Origin: Crocinitomicaceae bacterium
Lineage (GTDB): Bacteria > Bacteroidota > Bacteroidia > Flavobacteriales_D > Crocinitomicaceae
Assembly: GCA_023264075.1 (NCBI GenBank)
Contig: JALQTG010000064.1
Location: forward strand, 1-17,333
Reading direction: 5' to 3'
Length of the DNA: 17,333 nt
The notes under the pieces were generated by a model. It was not told the DNA's origin, searched no databases, and saw only the letters and a program-made list of their open reading frames with translations. A program made the position numbers and the translations under genes. Numbering within the stretch: position 1 is the stretch's first letter; each line of letters opens with the position of its first letter. Of this stretch, positions 7,971-15,308 are shown one piece after another.

Positions 7971-8113
7971 ACGATTTTCAGCTTTCCATTCCGATACCCT
8001 ACCAGATATGCTTTTTCCAGAAGTTAATTTCCATATTCTTTCTTAATTTTTAAAAAAAATATTCTCTGTAACTTTTCAAATCTTCGTGCGTCTGGCAGGA
8101 TAACAAACTAATT

Positions 8114-8146
8114 TTGGAAGCAAAAGAATACAATAGGGTAGTTTTC
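8114..8146 (+). promoter_or_regulatory. Candidate promoter for the ECF sigma gene
   Basis: TTG at 8114-8116, a 22-nt spacer and TAGTTTTC (8139-8146, one mismatch to TAnnTTTG). A second near-match, TACATTTA at 8169-8176, is an equally reasonable -7 box. This is too uncertain to choose between them. Confidence 0.3.
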
Positions 8147-8209
8147 AAAAAATCTGAAAAATATGCCCTACATTTATGGAGTGAAGCAAGTCTTTGCATC
8201 ATTATATAA

Positions 8210-8782
8210 ATGCTTAGAAAAAAGAAGACATATCAAGGATTCGAGGATAATCACCTCGCAGAAGAATATCGACTTTATCCTTCGAATGCCATCATCAGCG
8301 AGATTTATGGTCGGTTCGGACATTTAATGTTCGGTACGTGTTTGAATTATTTAAAAAATCAACAAGACGCAGAGGATTGTGTGATGGAGATTTTTGAAGG
8401 GTTACCGGAAAAGTTGGCGAAATTTGAGATTAGCCATCTGAAGTCATGGCTATTTATGACAACAAAAAATGCTTGTCTCATGCGCCTCCGCAAGAAAAAA
8501 ATGCTTACTTCATCGTTGGAAGAAGAGTTAACAGCAGTGGTTGAAGAAGGACATGAAAGCGCAATTCTCGAGGTAAAATTGGAAGCGCTAGAAGCAGCTA
8601 TTGGGGATTTAACAATTGAGCAACAGCGTGCAATTAACTTGTTCTATTTGGATAAAAAATCCTATCAAGAGATTAGTGACATCCTGCAATTACCCCTCAA
8701 AAAAGTAAAAAGCGCCATACAGAACGGTAAACGAAATTTAAAATTGAAATTAGAAAATCATGATAGTTTTAAATCTGCTTAA
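8210..8782 (+). CDS. RNA polymerase sigma factor, ECF (sigma-70-like) family
   Basis: A 190-residue alternative sigma factor that would direct RNA polymerase to a specific regulon, probably in response to an envelope or other external signal. Region 2 spans about residues 28-97: the core-binding part holds QDAEDCVMEIFEGLPEKL (the usual DAEDxxQExF form), followed by HLKSWLFMTTKNACLMRLRKKK, the -10 recognition and melting part. After an acidic linker, region 4 (about 125-182) holds TIEQQRAINLFYLDKKSYQEI and the helix-turn-helix EISDILQLPLKKVKSAIQNGKRNLK. The length fits ECF factors. The next gene starts inside its last codons (23-base overlap), a coupling typical of sigma/anti-sigma pairs. No sensory domain is present, so control probably comes from the partner protein. 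Confidence 0.92.
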   Translation: MLRKKKTYQGFEDNHLAEEYRLYPSNAIISEIYGRFGHLMFGTCLNYLKNQQDAEDCVMEIFEGLPEKLAKFEISHLKSWLFMTTKNACLMRLRKKKMLTSSLEEELTAVVEEGHESAILEVKLEALEAAIGDLTIEQQRAINLFYLDKKSYQEISDILQLPLKKVKSAIQNGKRNLKLKLENHDSFKSA

Positions 8783-9863
8783 TCAACTTTTTGGGCGCAG
8801 AGATGCTATCTCTCGTGCTGATATCGATACTTACCAAAACGGTAAGGAAAAACAGCGCATTGAAGAACATGCCGCAGCCGACGAGTTCGATAGCAATGCA
8901 TTGGACGGTTGGTCAACAAGCGGACTTAGCACGGACGCCATGAAAAAATTAGACAAACGAATCTCACAGAAATACGGTAGCTCAAGTTATTCAACATTCG
9001 CTGGACTTGTTTTGGCTACACTTATTATCGGAAGTGGATTACTGCTGTATTTTTCTTATTCACCACAGGAAGAAGTTCAGTTAGCCGTTGCGACAGACAC
9101 CGTCCTATTAAACGAAGCAACAGAGCGAACAGAAATCGATTTGATTCCCGAAATAGAAGCCTTAGAGGAAATAGCTGAAGCATCTCAAGTGCGCCCACAA
9201 GAACTTATTGCAAAGAATATCGCGCAAACCAGAGAAGATCAACCAATTGAAATTAACCAGGAGGATTTCACAGCACAACAATCCTTGCCTGTATTACCTA
9301 TAATTGAGGACAATACCTCCCCTGAATTAGCACCAACGTTGAATTATAACCAAGCAAAGGAGATTTACCTCAAAGACCTTAAGTTAATCGATTACAGAGC
9401 ATATAGAGACGGTCAGATCACCACAGAACGCCTTCGCTATTCTGGAACCCCAGCAAATCAAGAACATTGGGAACAATCAAGCAATGAAGAGCTAGTATGG
9501 GAAAAAGTCGACATTCCATATATTGAATACATTGATAAAACAATGGAGTTGATTTCAACAAATAAGTACAAAAAAGCATTACCTCGACTTGAATTGATAC
9601 TTGAAAAGTATCCCGATGACATGAATGCTAATTTCTACAGCGGATTTGTGTATTTCAACCTTGGAAAATATGATGTGGCCATACAGCGCTTTGAAAAGTC
9701 ATTCTCCATTTCTTTTGGGAATTTTTACGAGGAAGCACGTTGGTTTAAATCGCTGGCATTGGAAAATTTGAGGCGGTCGTCAGAAGCCAAACAACTATGG
9801 AAGGAAATCACTGCGGAAAAAGGTTTCTACGCCAAAGACGCAGAAAAAAAGTTGATAAATTAG
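8760..9863 (+). CDS. Membrane protein with anti-sigma-like N-terminus and C-terminal TPR repeats
   Basis: A 367-residue single-pass membrane protein, proposed regulator of the overlapping ECF sigma factor. Residues 15-50 (ISRADIDTYQNGKEKQRIEE, later DEFDSNALDGW) resemble the short cytosolic segment (IxxYxxG...IEE...DxFxxxALxGW) found in many Bacteroidota anti-sigma-like and TPR proteins. A transmembrane helix spans about 79-100 (TFAGLVLATLIIGSGLLLYF). A long acidic linker (102-195) follows, then two or three TPRs at about 254-360, including YPDDMNANFYSGFVYFNLGKYDVAIQRF. Topology would put the N-terminus in the cytosol and the TPRs in the periplasm. The ATG at 8760 is preferred because the next in-frame ATG (8940) would remove the anti-sigma-like segment. 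There is no ZAS zinc motif, so the anti-sigma role is inferred from context. Confidence 0.8.
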   Translation: MIVLNLLNQLFGRRDAISRADIDTYQNGKEKQRIEEHAAADEFDSNALDGWSTSGLSTDAMKKLDKRISQKYGSSSYSTFAGLVLATLIIGSGLLLYFSYSPQEEVQLAVATDTVLLNEATERTEIDLIPEIEALEEIAEASQVRPQELIAKNIAQTREDQPIEINQEDFTAQQSLPVLPIIEDNTSPELAPTLNYNQAKEIYLKDLKLIDYRAYRDGQITTERLRYSGTPANQEHWEQSSNEELVWEKVDIPYIEYIDKTMELISTNKYKKALPRLELILEKYPDDMNANFYSGFVYFNLGKYDVAIQRFEKSFSISFGNFYEEARWFKSLALENLRRSSEAKQLWKEITAEKGFYAKDAEKKLIN

Positions 9864-9885
9864 AGCTGCTTACCTTCCAGATTTC

Positions 9886-9911
9886 AAATCAATTTAGTGT
9901 GGCATTGATTT
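9886..9911 (+). terminator. Weak hairpin between the TPR gene and the lipoprotein gene
   Basis: AAATCAAT (9886-9893) can pair with ATTGATTT (9904-9911) around a 10-nt loop, followed by a T-rich stretch. The stem is only 8 bp and AT-rich, so termination would be partial at best. It may instead be chance. Confidence 0.25.
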
Positions 9912-9930
9912 TGTTAATTTCTTGTTAATT
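9911..9930 (+). repeat. Direct repeat of TTGTTAATT, 11-base period
   Basis: TTGTTAATT occurs at 9911-9919 and 9922-9930, one helical turn apart, 14 bases before the lipoprotein start codon. It could be a binding site or a duplicated promoter element, or a chance repeat in AT-rich DNA. Confidence 0.4.
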
Positions 9931-9944
9931 CAAACATTGAGATT

Positions 9945-10370
9945 ATGAAAAATGCCCTACTCGTCACTTTACTACTTACCATTTCCCTACTCTTTTCGAG
10001 TTGTACAAAAGACCCGTATGATAAATATGCAAGAAAATTAGCTGGAAACTGGCAGTTCACAAAGATTCAACTTAAAGAATATGGTGCATTATTCAAAGAG
10101 GACTATCTTTCCGTTTATGGTAATTCGACACTCCGCTTGGAAGAAGATCGACTTGCCTACTTTGAACACAATAATCGCACTTATTCGGGGAGCTGGGATA
10201 TTTTACTGAATGACTGTTGCAGTGAAGAGCTATTCATCTCGGTGTACAATTATGAATTCGATCACCTCATACAATTTAGTATGAATGACTTTACAATCAC
10301 TAACCGGAAAATCAATGCCCAAACCTCCACCTATGAAGGAACGTGGACATACCGATTAGTAAAACTTTAA
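9945..10370 (+). CDS. Lipoprotein with lipocalin-like start
   Basis: A 141-residue predicted lipoprotein. The signal peptide ends LLFSSC with Cys20 as the lipidated residue, followed by TKDPYDKY. The mature domain begins KLAGNWQFTKIQL, containing the GxW motif (Gly35, Trp37) that opens lipocalin-like beta barrels, and continues as alternating strands (SGSWDILL, FISVYNYEF, EGTWTYRLVKL). Size and pattern fit the small lipocalin-like lipoproteins common in Bacteroidota, which may bind hydrophobic ligands; this is inference. It lies 81 bases after the TPR gene on the same strand, so it may belong to the sigma-factor cluster or have its own promoter. Its stop overlaps the stop of the convergent paaH. 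Confidence 0.75.
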   Translation: MKNALLVTLLLTISLLFSSCTKDPYDKYARKLAGNWQFTKIQLKEYGALFKEDYLSVYGNSTLRLEEDRLAYFEHNNRTYSGSWDILLNDCCSEELFISVYNYEFDHLIQFSMNDFTITNRKINAQTSTYEGTWTYRLVKL

Positions 10371-11530
10371 AAGGTACTACCTGACTTCACCATTCTTCGT
10401 AGTAATGGACTTGGTCGATAACGATCTTCTCCATACTCTTGAAATAAGTTTTCGAGCTTAGTCAATACATTTGCTAATCCCATCTCATTGGCCCATTGGA
10501 GTAATCCTTTTGGATAATTTACACCTTTAGTCATTGCCAAATCGATATCTTCCTTGCTTGCAATGTTTAAAAACAAGGCATCAATCGCTTCATTCATTAA
10601 CATTACTAGGATACGTTCTTTAATTTGCTCTCCGGTAGCTATATCCTTTATTGGCTCTGGAATTTCAACCCCATCAGCATAATTGTAGTAACCTCTACCC
10701 GACTTTCGACCTAAATATCCAGCTTCAGAGTGCCGTTTTTGAGTAAAGGATGGTCGGTAACGCGGATCATAGTAGAAAGCTGCAAAGACAGTCTCAGTAA
10801 CAGTATAATTGACATCATTTCCTATATAATCCATTAACGTGAAGGGCCCCATTCGAAACCCACCCAGTTCTGTCATTGCCCAATCGATGGTAGCAAAATC
10901 TGCTATACCTTCTTCGTAAATCCGCAACGCTTCCCCATAGAACGGACGTGCGACACGGTTCACAATAAAGCCCGGCGTGTCCTTTGCAAGCACCGTTACT
11001 TTCTTCCAACTGTCCACAAGTTCACGTGTTACTTGGGTAACCTCATCGCTGGTTTGAACCGCAGGAATAATTTCCACCAAAGGCATCAATGGTGCAGGGT
11101 TAAAAAAGTGAACCCCGATTACGCGACTTGGGTTTTTCAAAACCGAACCAATGGAAGCGATTGAAAGTGAGGAGGTGTTGGACGCAAGAATACAATGGGC
11201 ATCAACAACCGACTCCATTTTTGAGAAAACAGCATGTTTCACTTCGATATTCTCAACAATCGCTTCGATAATCATTTCGCATCCGGCGAAATCGTTCATG
11301 TCCACCGAAAAATCTATTCGTCCAAAAGCTTCATTCGCAAAATGCTCTGTCCATGTGCCTTTTTCAACTAAGCGCTTCATGATTTTATTTAAGGAATTCT
11401 TTGCTTTGTCTAATGCTTTTGCATTAATATCTACTAAGACAACCCTGTGACCCGCTTGTGCGGCTACTTGCGCAATTCCCGAACCCATTGTCCCGGAACC
11501 TAAAACTCCTACTTTGATTAAATCTTTCAT
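10367..11530 (-). CDS. paaH: 3-hydroxyacyl-CoA dehydrogenase, PaaH-like
   Basis: NAD-dependent enzyme; in phenylacetate catabolism PaaH oxidises 3-hydroxyadipyl-CoA to 3-oxoadipyl-CoA. The N-terminal Rossmann fold shows GxGxxG as GSGTMG (11-16) with Asp34 closing the second strand for NAD binding. The catalytic pair is His141 (VIGVHFFNP) and Glu153 (PLVEI), with the expected spacing of 12, supported by SNTSS (117-121) and GFIVNR (187-192). A first C-terminal domain (about 187-285) ends GYLGRKSGRGYY, and a shorter second one (about 300-380) follows, as in PaaH-type proteins, although at 387 residues it is shorter than the roughly 475 of E. coli PaaH. It begins one base after the paaG stop, so the two are translated together. 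A role in fatty acid or butyrate metabolism is possible; the paaG neighbour favours the phenylacetate pathway. Confidence 0.87.
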   Translation of the reverse strand: MKDLIKVGVLGSGTMGSGIAQVAAQAGHRVVLVDINAKALDKAKNSLNKIMKRLVEKGTWTEHFANEAFGRIDFSVDMNDFAGCEMIIEAIVENIEVKHAVFSKMESVVDAHCILASNTSSLSIASIGSVLKNPSRVIGVHFFNPAPLMPLVEIIPAVQTSDEVTQVTRELVDSWKKVTVLAKDTPGFIVNRVARPFYGEALRIYEEGIADFATIDWAMTELGGFRMGPFTLMDYIGNDVNYTVTETVFAAFYYDPRYRPSFTQKRHSEAGYLGRKSGRGYYNYADGVEIPEPIKDIATGEQIKERILVMLMNEAIDALFLNIASKEDIDLAMTKGVNYPKGLLQWANEMGLANVLTKLENLFQEYGEDRYRPSPLLRRMVKSGSTF

Positions 11531-11531
11531 C

Positions 11532-12305
11532 TTACTCCCCTTTGAAAACTGGTTTTCTCTTTTCTAAAAATGCCGATGTTCCTTCTCTAAAGTCATACGT
11601 TTGTCCGGCAATCGTTTGTAACTCTTCTTCCAGCTCCAACTGCTCAGTCAACGAATTGTCAAACGAAGCATTTACCGCTTTTTTCGTAAGTACCAATCCT
11701 TTCGTTGGCATTTGCGCCATTTTTGCTGAAAAATTGGCAATAAACTCGCTAAACTCATCATCAGGAACAGCTTTGTAGATCATATTCATTTTTTCTGCCT
11801 CTCGCGCATCTATACGATCCCCTGTCATCATGAGCGCCAGTGCTTTTTGCGTTCCCACCAAGCGTGGCAAGAAATAAGTTCCACCACTATCTGGGATTAA
11901 ACCAATCGCTGAAAATGCTTGAATAAACTTAGCCGCTTCCGTAGCAATTACAATATCACATGCCAAGGCGATGTTTGCTCCTGCTCCAGCAGCAACACCA
12001 TTAACAGCAGCAATAATGGGTTTCTCAATAGTTCTGATTTTTTCAATGATTGGATTGTAATGCTTCCCTACAATCGACTTCAAAGGAGGCCCTTTTGGAT
12101 CCGTCGCTTCGGCTAAATCTTGGCCCGCACAAAATGCCTTGCCTTCCCCTGTCAATACAACCACACGAACAGTTGAATCTGTATGACAATCATCCAAAGC
12201 CTTTTGAACCGCAAAAGCAAGCGCTTGATTAAAGCTATTAAACTTGTCAGGACGATTGAATTTTATCGTCGCTACACCATTTTTAATTGAGAAATCCAGT
12301 ACCAT
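11532..12305 (-). CDS. paaG: Enoyl-CoA hydratase/isomerase, PaaG-like (ring-1,2-epoxyphenylacetyl-CoA isomerase)
   Basis: Crotonase-fold enzyme; PaaG converts ring-1,2-epoxyphenylacetyl-CoA to oxepin-CoA in aerobic phenylacetate breakdown. Features that match PaaG rather than a generic enoyl-CoA hydratase are GKAFCAGQDL (55-64), HYNPIIEKI (82-90), AVNGVAAGAGA (100-110, oxyanion hole), FSAIGLIPDSGGT (131-143) with Asp139 as the catalytic acid, and the C-terminal YDFREGTSAFLEKRKPVFKG, nearly the same pattern as E. coli PaaG. The 257 residues are a normal length. It lies 87 bases after the WYL regulator and one base before paaH on the same strand. Other paa genes (oxygenase, ligase, PaaZ, PaaJ) are not in this window and must be elsewhere if the pathway is complete. 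Confidence 0.87.
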   Translation of the reverse strand: MVLDFSIKNGVATIKFNRPDKFNSFNQALAFAVQKALDDCHTDSTVRVVVLTGEGKAFCAGQDLAEATDPKGPPLKSIVGKHYNPIIEKIRTIEKPIIAAVNGVAAGAGANIALACDIVIATEAAKFIQAFSAIGLIPDSGGTYFLPRLVGTQKALALMMTGDRIDAREAEKMNMIYKAVPDDEFSEFIANFSAKMAQMPTKGLVLTKKAVNASFDNSLTEQLELEEELQTIAGQTYDFREGTSAFLEKRKPVFKGE

Positions 12306-12392
12306 AGTCTATTTTTTTGCTAAGATAAATAAATTACAAGAAGTCGTTAAAAATAGAATGTACCTCTTCAGCAATCCACGCTCGGGGATGGA

Positions 12393-13409
12393 TCAATCTG
12401 CATAGCGCCCGTAGGCTTCGCGCAATCGATTCTTCATTTCTTCGCGCAGTGAATCCGGAGCTATCACCTCAACGGCATCGGCGTAACTTAGTAACTCTCG
12501 TATAAGTTCTTCAGAAACGTTTGCAAAAAGGTTAAAAACAGTTCTCTTTTTCCCTTCTTTCAGTTTCTCTTGGGATGCGTGAAGCGGTTGTGAATCAATA
12601 TATTTTGCCGCTACATTTGTGGCTTTAAACGTAATGTTTACGGGACGGTCATTTTCATTTGCCGTGATCCCTACAGCATGTTTGAAATAAATATCTGGGT
12701 TAAAATTAAGTGGCACGGCACCATCTTCTTCAGAAGTTTCGAAATCAGAAATTCGATCAAGCGCATAGGTAATGATCGTACTTTTCACCATATCGAACGT
12801 TATGGCATACCATCTATTTCTGTATTCCTTCAACAGTAGCGGGGTTACCTTTCGTGGTTTTTTCTCTCCTGAGACAAAGCTTTCGTAGGAAAAATATACC
12901 ACTTTTTTATTCTCAATCGCCGAGAGTAGGGGCGATAAATAATCGCTCCCCGCATTGCGCAACCCCGTTTCAAATTGGACTTTATTTTCAACCTGCGGCT
13001 TTTTCGTATCCTCAACTGTCGAAACTCGATCGATAATTTTATCCAACGCGAAGCCAAACTGCTCAAAAATTTCAGCATCTTTAAATTGTGCCAGGGTACT
13101 AGCGGCAAACTTAATAGACTGAATATCATCTTCAGATAGTGGAATTTCGTTGATAGAGAAATTTTCATCGCTGTAATAATACCCGCCATACCGTTTACTG
13201 TATTTGATAGGCGCATCCATCTCCATACGCATCGCATACATATCCTTTTCGATCGTGGAATCACAGATATGTTCACCTAGCGTGGACCCATAAAGCGATT
13301 CTTCACATGCAAACCGTAAGTCCTCCTTCGTCGGATAAGGCCGCTGTGCATTCTTCAAACATTTATCAATAATACGGTACCGTAAAAGGGCATTTTTTAT
13401 GTGAGGCAT
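12393..13409 (-). CDS. WYL-domain transcriptional regulator
   Basis: A 338-residue probable DNA-binding regulator with a ligand-sensing WYL domain. Residues 1-80 form a winged helix-turn-helix-like region (ALLRYRIIDKCLKN, then a DSTIEKDMYAMRME recognition part and KYSKRYGGYYY wing). Residues about 155-225 are the WYL domain (LLSAIENKKVVYFSYES, PLLLKEYRNRWYAITFD, TYALDRISDF); the RWYAI at 199-203 replaces a literal WYL. The C-terminal part (about 255-335) is a WCX-like extension. Such proteins can sense nucleotides or other small ligands; the effector here is unknown. Upstream of the WYL start is a perfect -7 box on the minus strand. It is transcribed toward paaG and paaH and may control or share a transcript with them. 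Confidence 0.85.
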   Translation of the reverse strand: MPHIKNALLRYRIIDKCLKNAQRPYPTKEDLRFACEESLYGSTLGEHICDSTIEKDMYAMRMEMDAPIKYSKRYGGYYYSDENFSINEIPLSEDDIQSIKFAASTLAQFKDAEIFEQFGFALDKIIDRVSTVEDTKKPQVENKVQFETGLRNAGSDYLSPLLSAIENKKVVYFSYESFVSGEKKPRKVTPLLLKEYRNRWYAITFDMVKSTIITYALDRISDFETSEEDGAVPLNFNPDIYFKHAVGITANENDRPVNITFKATNVAAKYIDSQPLHASQEKLKEGKKRTVFNLFANVSEELIRELLSYADAVEVIAPDSLREEMKNRLREAYGRYAD

Positions 13410-13432
13410 TGTCTATATTTCTAGATATACAT

Positions 13433-13440
13433 CAAAAATA
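13433..13440 (-). promoter_or_regulatory. Putative -7 promoter box for the WYL gene
   Basis: On the minus strand this reads TATTTTTG, a perfect TAnnTTTG match, 23 bases before the start codon. No clear TTG lies at the -33 position. Confidence 0.5.
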
Positions 13441-13543
13441 ATGACTTCTTGTTGTTTCGCATCTGATTCGAAGGATTTTGTTTCAACGTATGTTCTTTCA
13501 AGTAAAATGGGAGCTATTGCGAAATTTTTAACTTATTATACCG

Positions 13544-13571
13544 TTGAGTGAAGTTAATCCCACTAAATTTG
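13544..13571 (+). promoter_or_regulatory. Promoter for the MORN-like lipoprotein gene
   Basis: TTG (13544-13546), a 17-nt spacer and TAAATTTG (13564-13571) match the Bacteroidota consensus. The start codon is 16 bases past the box, giving a leader of only about 10 bases. Confidence 0.7.
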
Positions 13572-13587
13572 CACAAAAAATTTAACT

Positions 13588-14193
13588 ATGCGCACCTTTC
13601 TTTACTTATGTTCTTTGGTACTAGTTGTTTCATCATGCGGACCATCTAACTCCCCAGAAGAAATTCGTGAGCGTCTCCTACAGGGTGAATTTGATGCTTA
13701 CACACACACAGAACGCGTGCATTGTGACAGTATTTATATCGATTCTAACAATATTCATTACTATCCGGACACCGTCCTTTTCACAGGAGTGTGTTATGAA
13801 AACTACCCCAATGTCGAAACTACATTAAAAGAAAAACAGCTCTTCCAAGGTCAACTTCATGGACATGAATTGCTGTATTCTATGCGCGGCGACACCATAA
13901 GCATGAACCTGTACAAAAATGGTAAGCTCATTCGAAAATCAATAGGAAAGGAAGAAATTGTACATTGCGATTCCCTTAAAGCTGGCCAAAATCTAGCGGG
14001 GGAGAGCATTCTTCTATACTTCGACGAGCCCTACAACGGTAAATGTCAAAAATTCTATCCCGCTCCTGATTCGGATAAAGTATACATTACAATTCCCTAT
14101 CATCAAGGAAAAGTAGATGGAGAAATGATCATATTTGACAAAACAGGAACCCCCATTCTCAAAGAGTTCTACGTCAATGGTGAAAAGATGTGA
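13588..14193 (+). CDS. Lipoprotein with MORN-like (YwqK-type) repeats
   Basis: A 201-residue predicted lipoprotein: the signal peptide MRTFLYLCSLVLVVSSC places the lipidated residue at Cys17. The mature part has MORN-variant units, in which short strands alternate with Gly/Asn turns: LFTGVCYENYP, LFQGQLHGHELLYS, then SMNLYKNGKLIRK, and near the end ITIPYHQGKVDGEMIIFDKTG with LKEFYVNGEKM. This pattern is found in toxin-antitoxin YwqK-like and related Bacteroidota surface proteins, but presence of the repeat does not imply a toxin system; no toxin gene adjoins it. Two similar segments (VHCDSIYID and VHCDSLKAG) suggest an internal duplication. It has its own promoter and is convergent with htpX. 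The role is unknown. Confidence 0.75.
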   Translation: MRTFLYLCSLVLVVSSCGPSNSPEEIRERLLQGEFDAYTHTERVHCDSIYIDSNNIHYYPDTVLFTGVCYENYPNVETTLKEKQLFQGQLHGHELLYSMRGDTISMNLYKNGKLIRKSIGKEEIVHCDSLKAGQNLAGESILLYFDEPYNGKCQKFYPAPDSDKVYITIPYHQGKVDGEMIIFDKTGTPILKEFYVNGEKM

Positions 14194-14255
14194 TGAATAA
14201 ATTGTATTTGGCGAGCTATAGCTTTAAGTTTCCTACCGCCGAACTTTAATTACCA

Positions 14256-15206
14256 CTAAAACTGCTCCAGCAACTGGATCCGCTTCTCAATTGGTGGATG
14301 CGTAGCAAACAACCCTCCTAATCCTCCAAGGAATCCCATAGCCGAATCTTCTGGTGCATTTTCGATGAACATCTGTTGGATGTCTTCAGACTTCACAGCG
14401 TCAACATGATGGTTATTGGAAATCTTGCGTAACGCCGACGCCAACGCCATAGGGTTTCTTGTCATTTGAGCCGCGCCAGAATCTGCCAAGTACTCTCTCT
14501 TCCTACTTAATGCAAACTTGAACAATATAGAAAGTACGTAAGCGACTGCCGCAATCACCAGAATTACAATCATTCCCTTATTATCATCTTTTTTACGGTT
14601 TCCACCCGACATACCTCCATACAAGACACTACGAAAAGCAAGTTGAACGATAAAAGAAAATATCCCAACGAAAATGATGGATATAATCAATAAACGTACA
14701 TCCTTATTACGAATATGCATGAGTTCATGCGCTATTACTCCTTCTAATTCCTCGTCATTTAATTTCTCAATAATTCCACGCGTAAGAGTTACCGTGTACG
14801 TCTTTTCATTGATTCCACTTGCAAAAGCATTAAGTGCGGGACTCTCAATAATCCGTAACATAGGCATCTTCATCCCTATACTCATACACAGATTTTCCAT
14901 TAGGTTATATTCGCGCATATTTTCCTTTCGAGACAAGGTATGTGAACCCGCTGCAGAATTAATCATTGCTGCATTCGCAAAATAAGCAATCAGGAACCAA
15001 ATCCCAATAACAGCAAGAACCACAGGGATTGTAGGCAGGTAAACCCCAAGAGCTTCTTGGAATGTGGGAGGACCGTCTTCTGTAAAGTTAAAAAAGAACA
15101 CAACGGCAAAAGTCGCGGCTAGAACAAGGAGCGGAAAAGCCATTAACAGCACTAGAGACTTTCTATTGTTGGAGCTTATTTGTTGTTGAATACCTACGTA
15201 CTTCAT
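14256..15206 (-). CDS. htpX: M48-family zinc metalloprotease, HtpX-like
   Basis: Membrane-bound protease thought to remove damaged or misfolded membrane proteins. The zinc site is HELMH (His160, Glu161, His164), with a third ligand Glu238 in REYLADSGAA, the standard M48 arrangement. Hydrophobic segments at about 17-40, 57-78, 172-195 and 211-232 are the membrane helices; the active site lies between the second and third and after the fourth, facing the cytoplasm in this family. Residues 118-143 (IIESPALNAFASG, YTVTLTRG) and the C-terminal THPPIEKRIQLLE are typical. The 316 residues are a normal length. It lies downstream of lemA on the same strand, a common pairing, with a terminator-like hairpin directly before its start codon. 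The family is certain; the exact HtpX name is by similarity. Confidence 0.9.
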   Translation of the reverse strand: MKYVGIQQQISSNNRKSLVLLMAFPLLVLAATFAVVFFFNFTEDGPPTFQEALGVYLPTIPVVLAVIGIWFLIAYFANAAMINSAAGSHTLSRKENMREYNLMENLCMSIGMKMPMLRIIESPALNAFASGINEKTYTVTLTRGIIEKLNDEELEGVIAHELMHIRNKDVRLLIISIIFVGIFSFIVQLAFRSVLYGGMSGGNRKKDDNKGMIVILVIAAVAYVLSILFKFALSRKREYLADSGAAQMTRNPMALASALRKISNNHHVDAVKSEDIQQMFIENAPEDSAMGFLGGLGGLFATHPPIEKRIQLLEQF

Positions 15207-15220
15207 TTAGATAAATTTTA

Positions 15221-15249
15221 AAAAGGCATCTAACGAGTCAGATGCCTTT
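15221..15249 (-). terminator. Terminator-like hairpin between lemA and htpX
   Basis: On the minus strand, AAAGGCATCT (15249-15240) pairs perfectly with AGATGCCTTT (15231-15222) around an 8-nt loop, followed by two more T residues (five Ts in all at the 3' side). It sits 59 bases past the lemA stop and only 15 bases before the htpX start. It could end part of the lemA transcripts or regulate htpX translation. Confidence 0.6.
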
Positions 15250-15308
15250 AACTATTATTATTTTGATTTCCCGAACTTTAATGTCCGTCGTAACATCTTA
15301 AAATCCCA

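Noticed and set aside
12393..13409. Defence-island role for the WYL regulator
   Set aside because: WYL proteins occur in some defence loci, but no nuclease, methylase, helicase or CRISPR gene is near; the neighbours are metabolic.
13588..14193. Toxin-antitoxin system suggested by YwqK-type MORN-like repeats
   Set aside because: No toxin or immunity-like gene adjoins it, and these repeats are common in unrelated Bacteroidota lipoproteins.
14214..14223. AGCTATAGCT palindrome between the convergent MORN-like lipoprotein and htpX genes
   Set aside because: It has no loop or T-run to make a terminator and no partner site; a 10-base palindrome can occur by chance.
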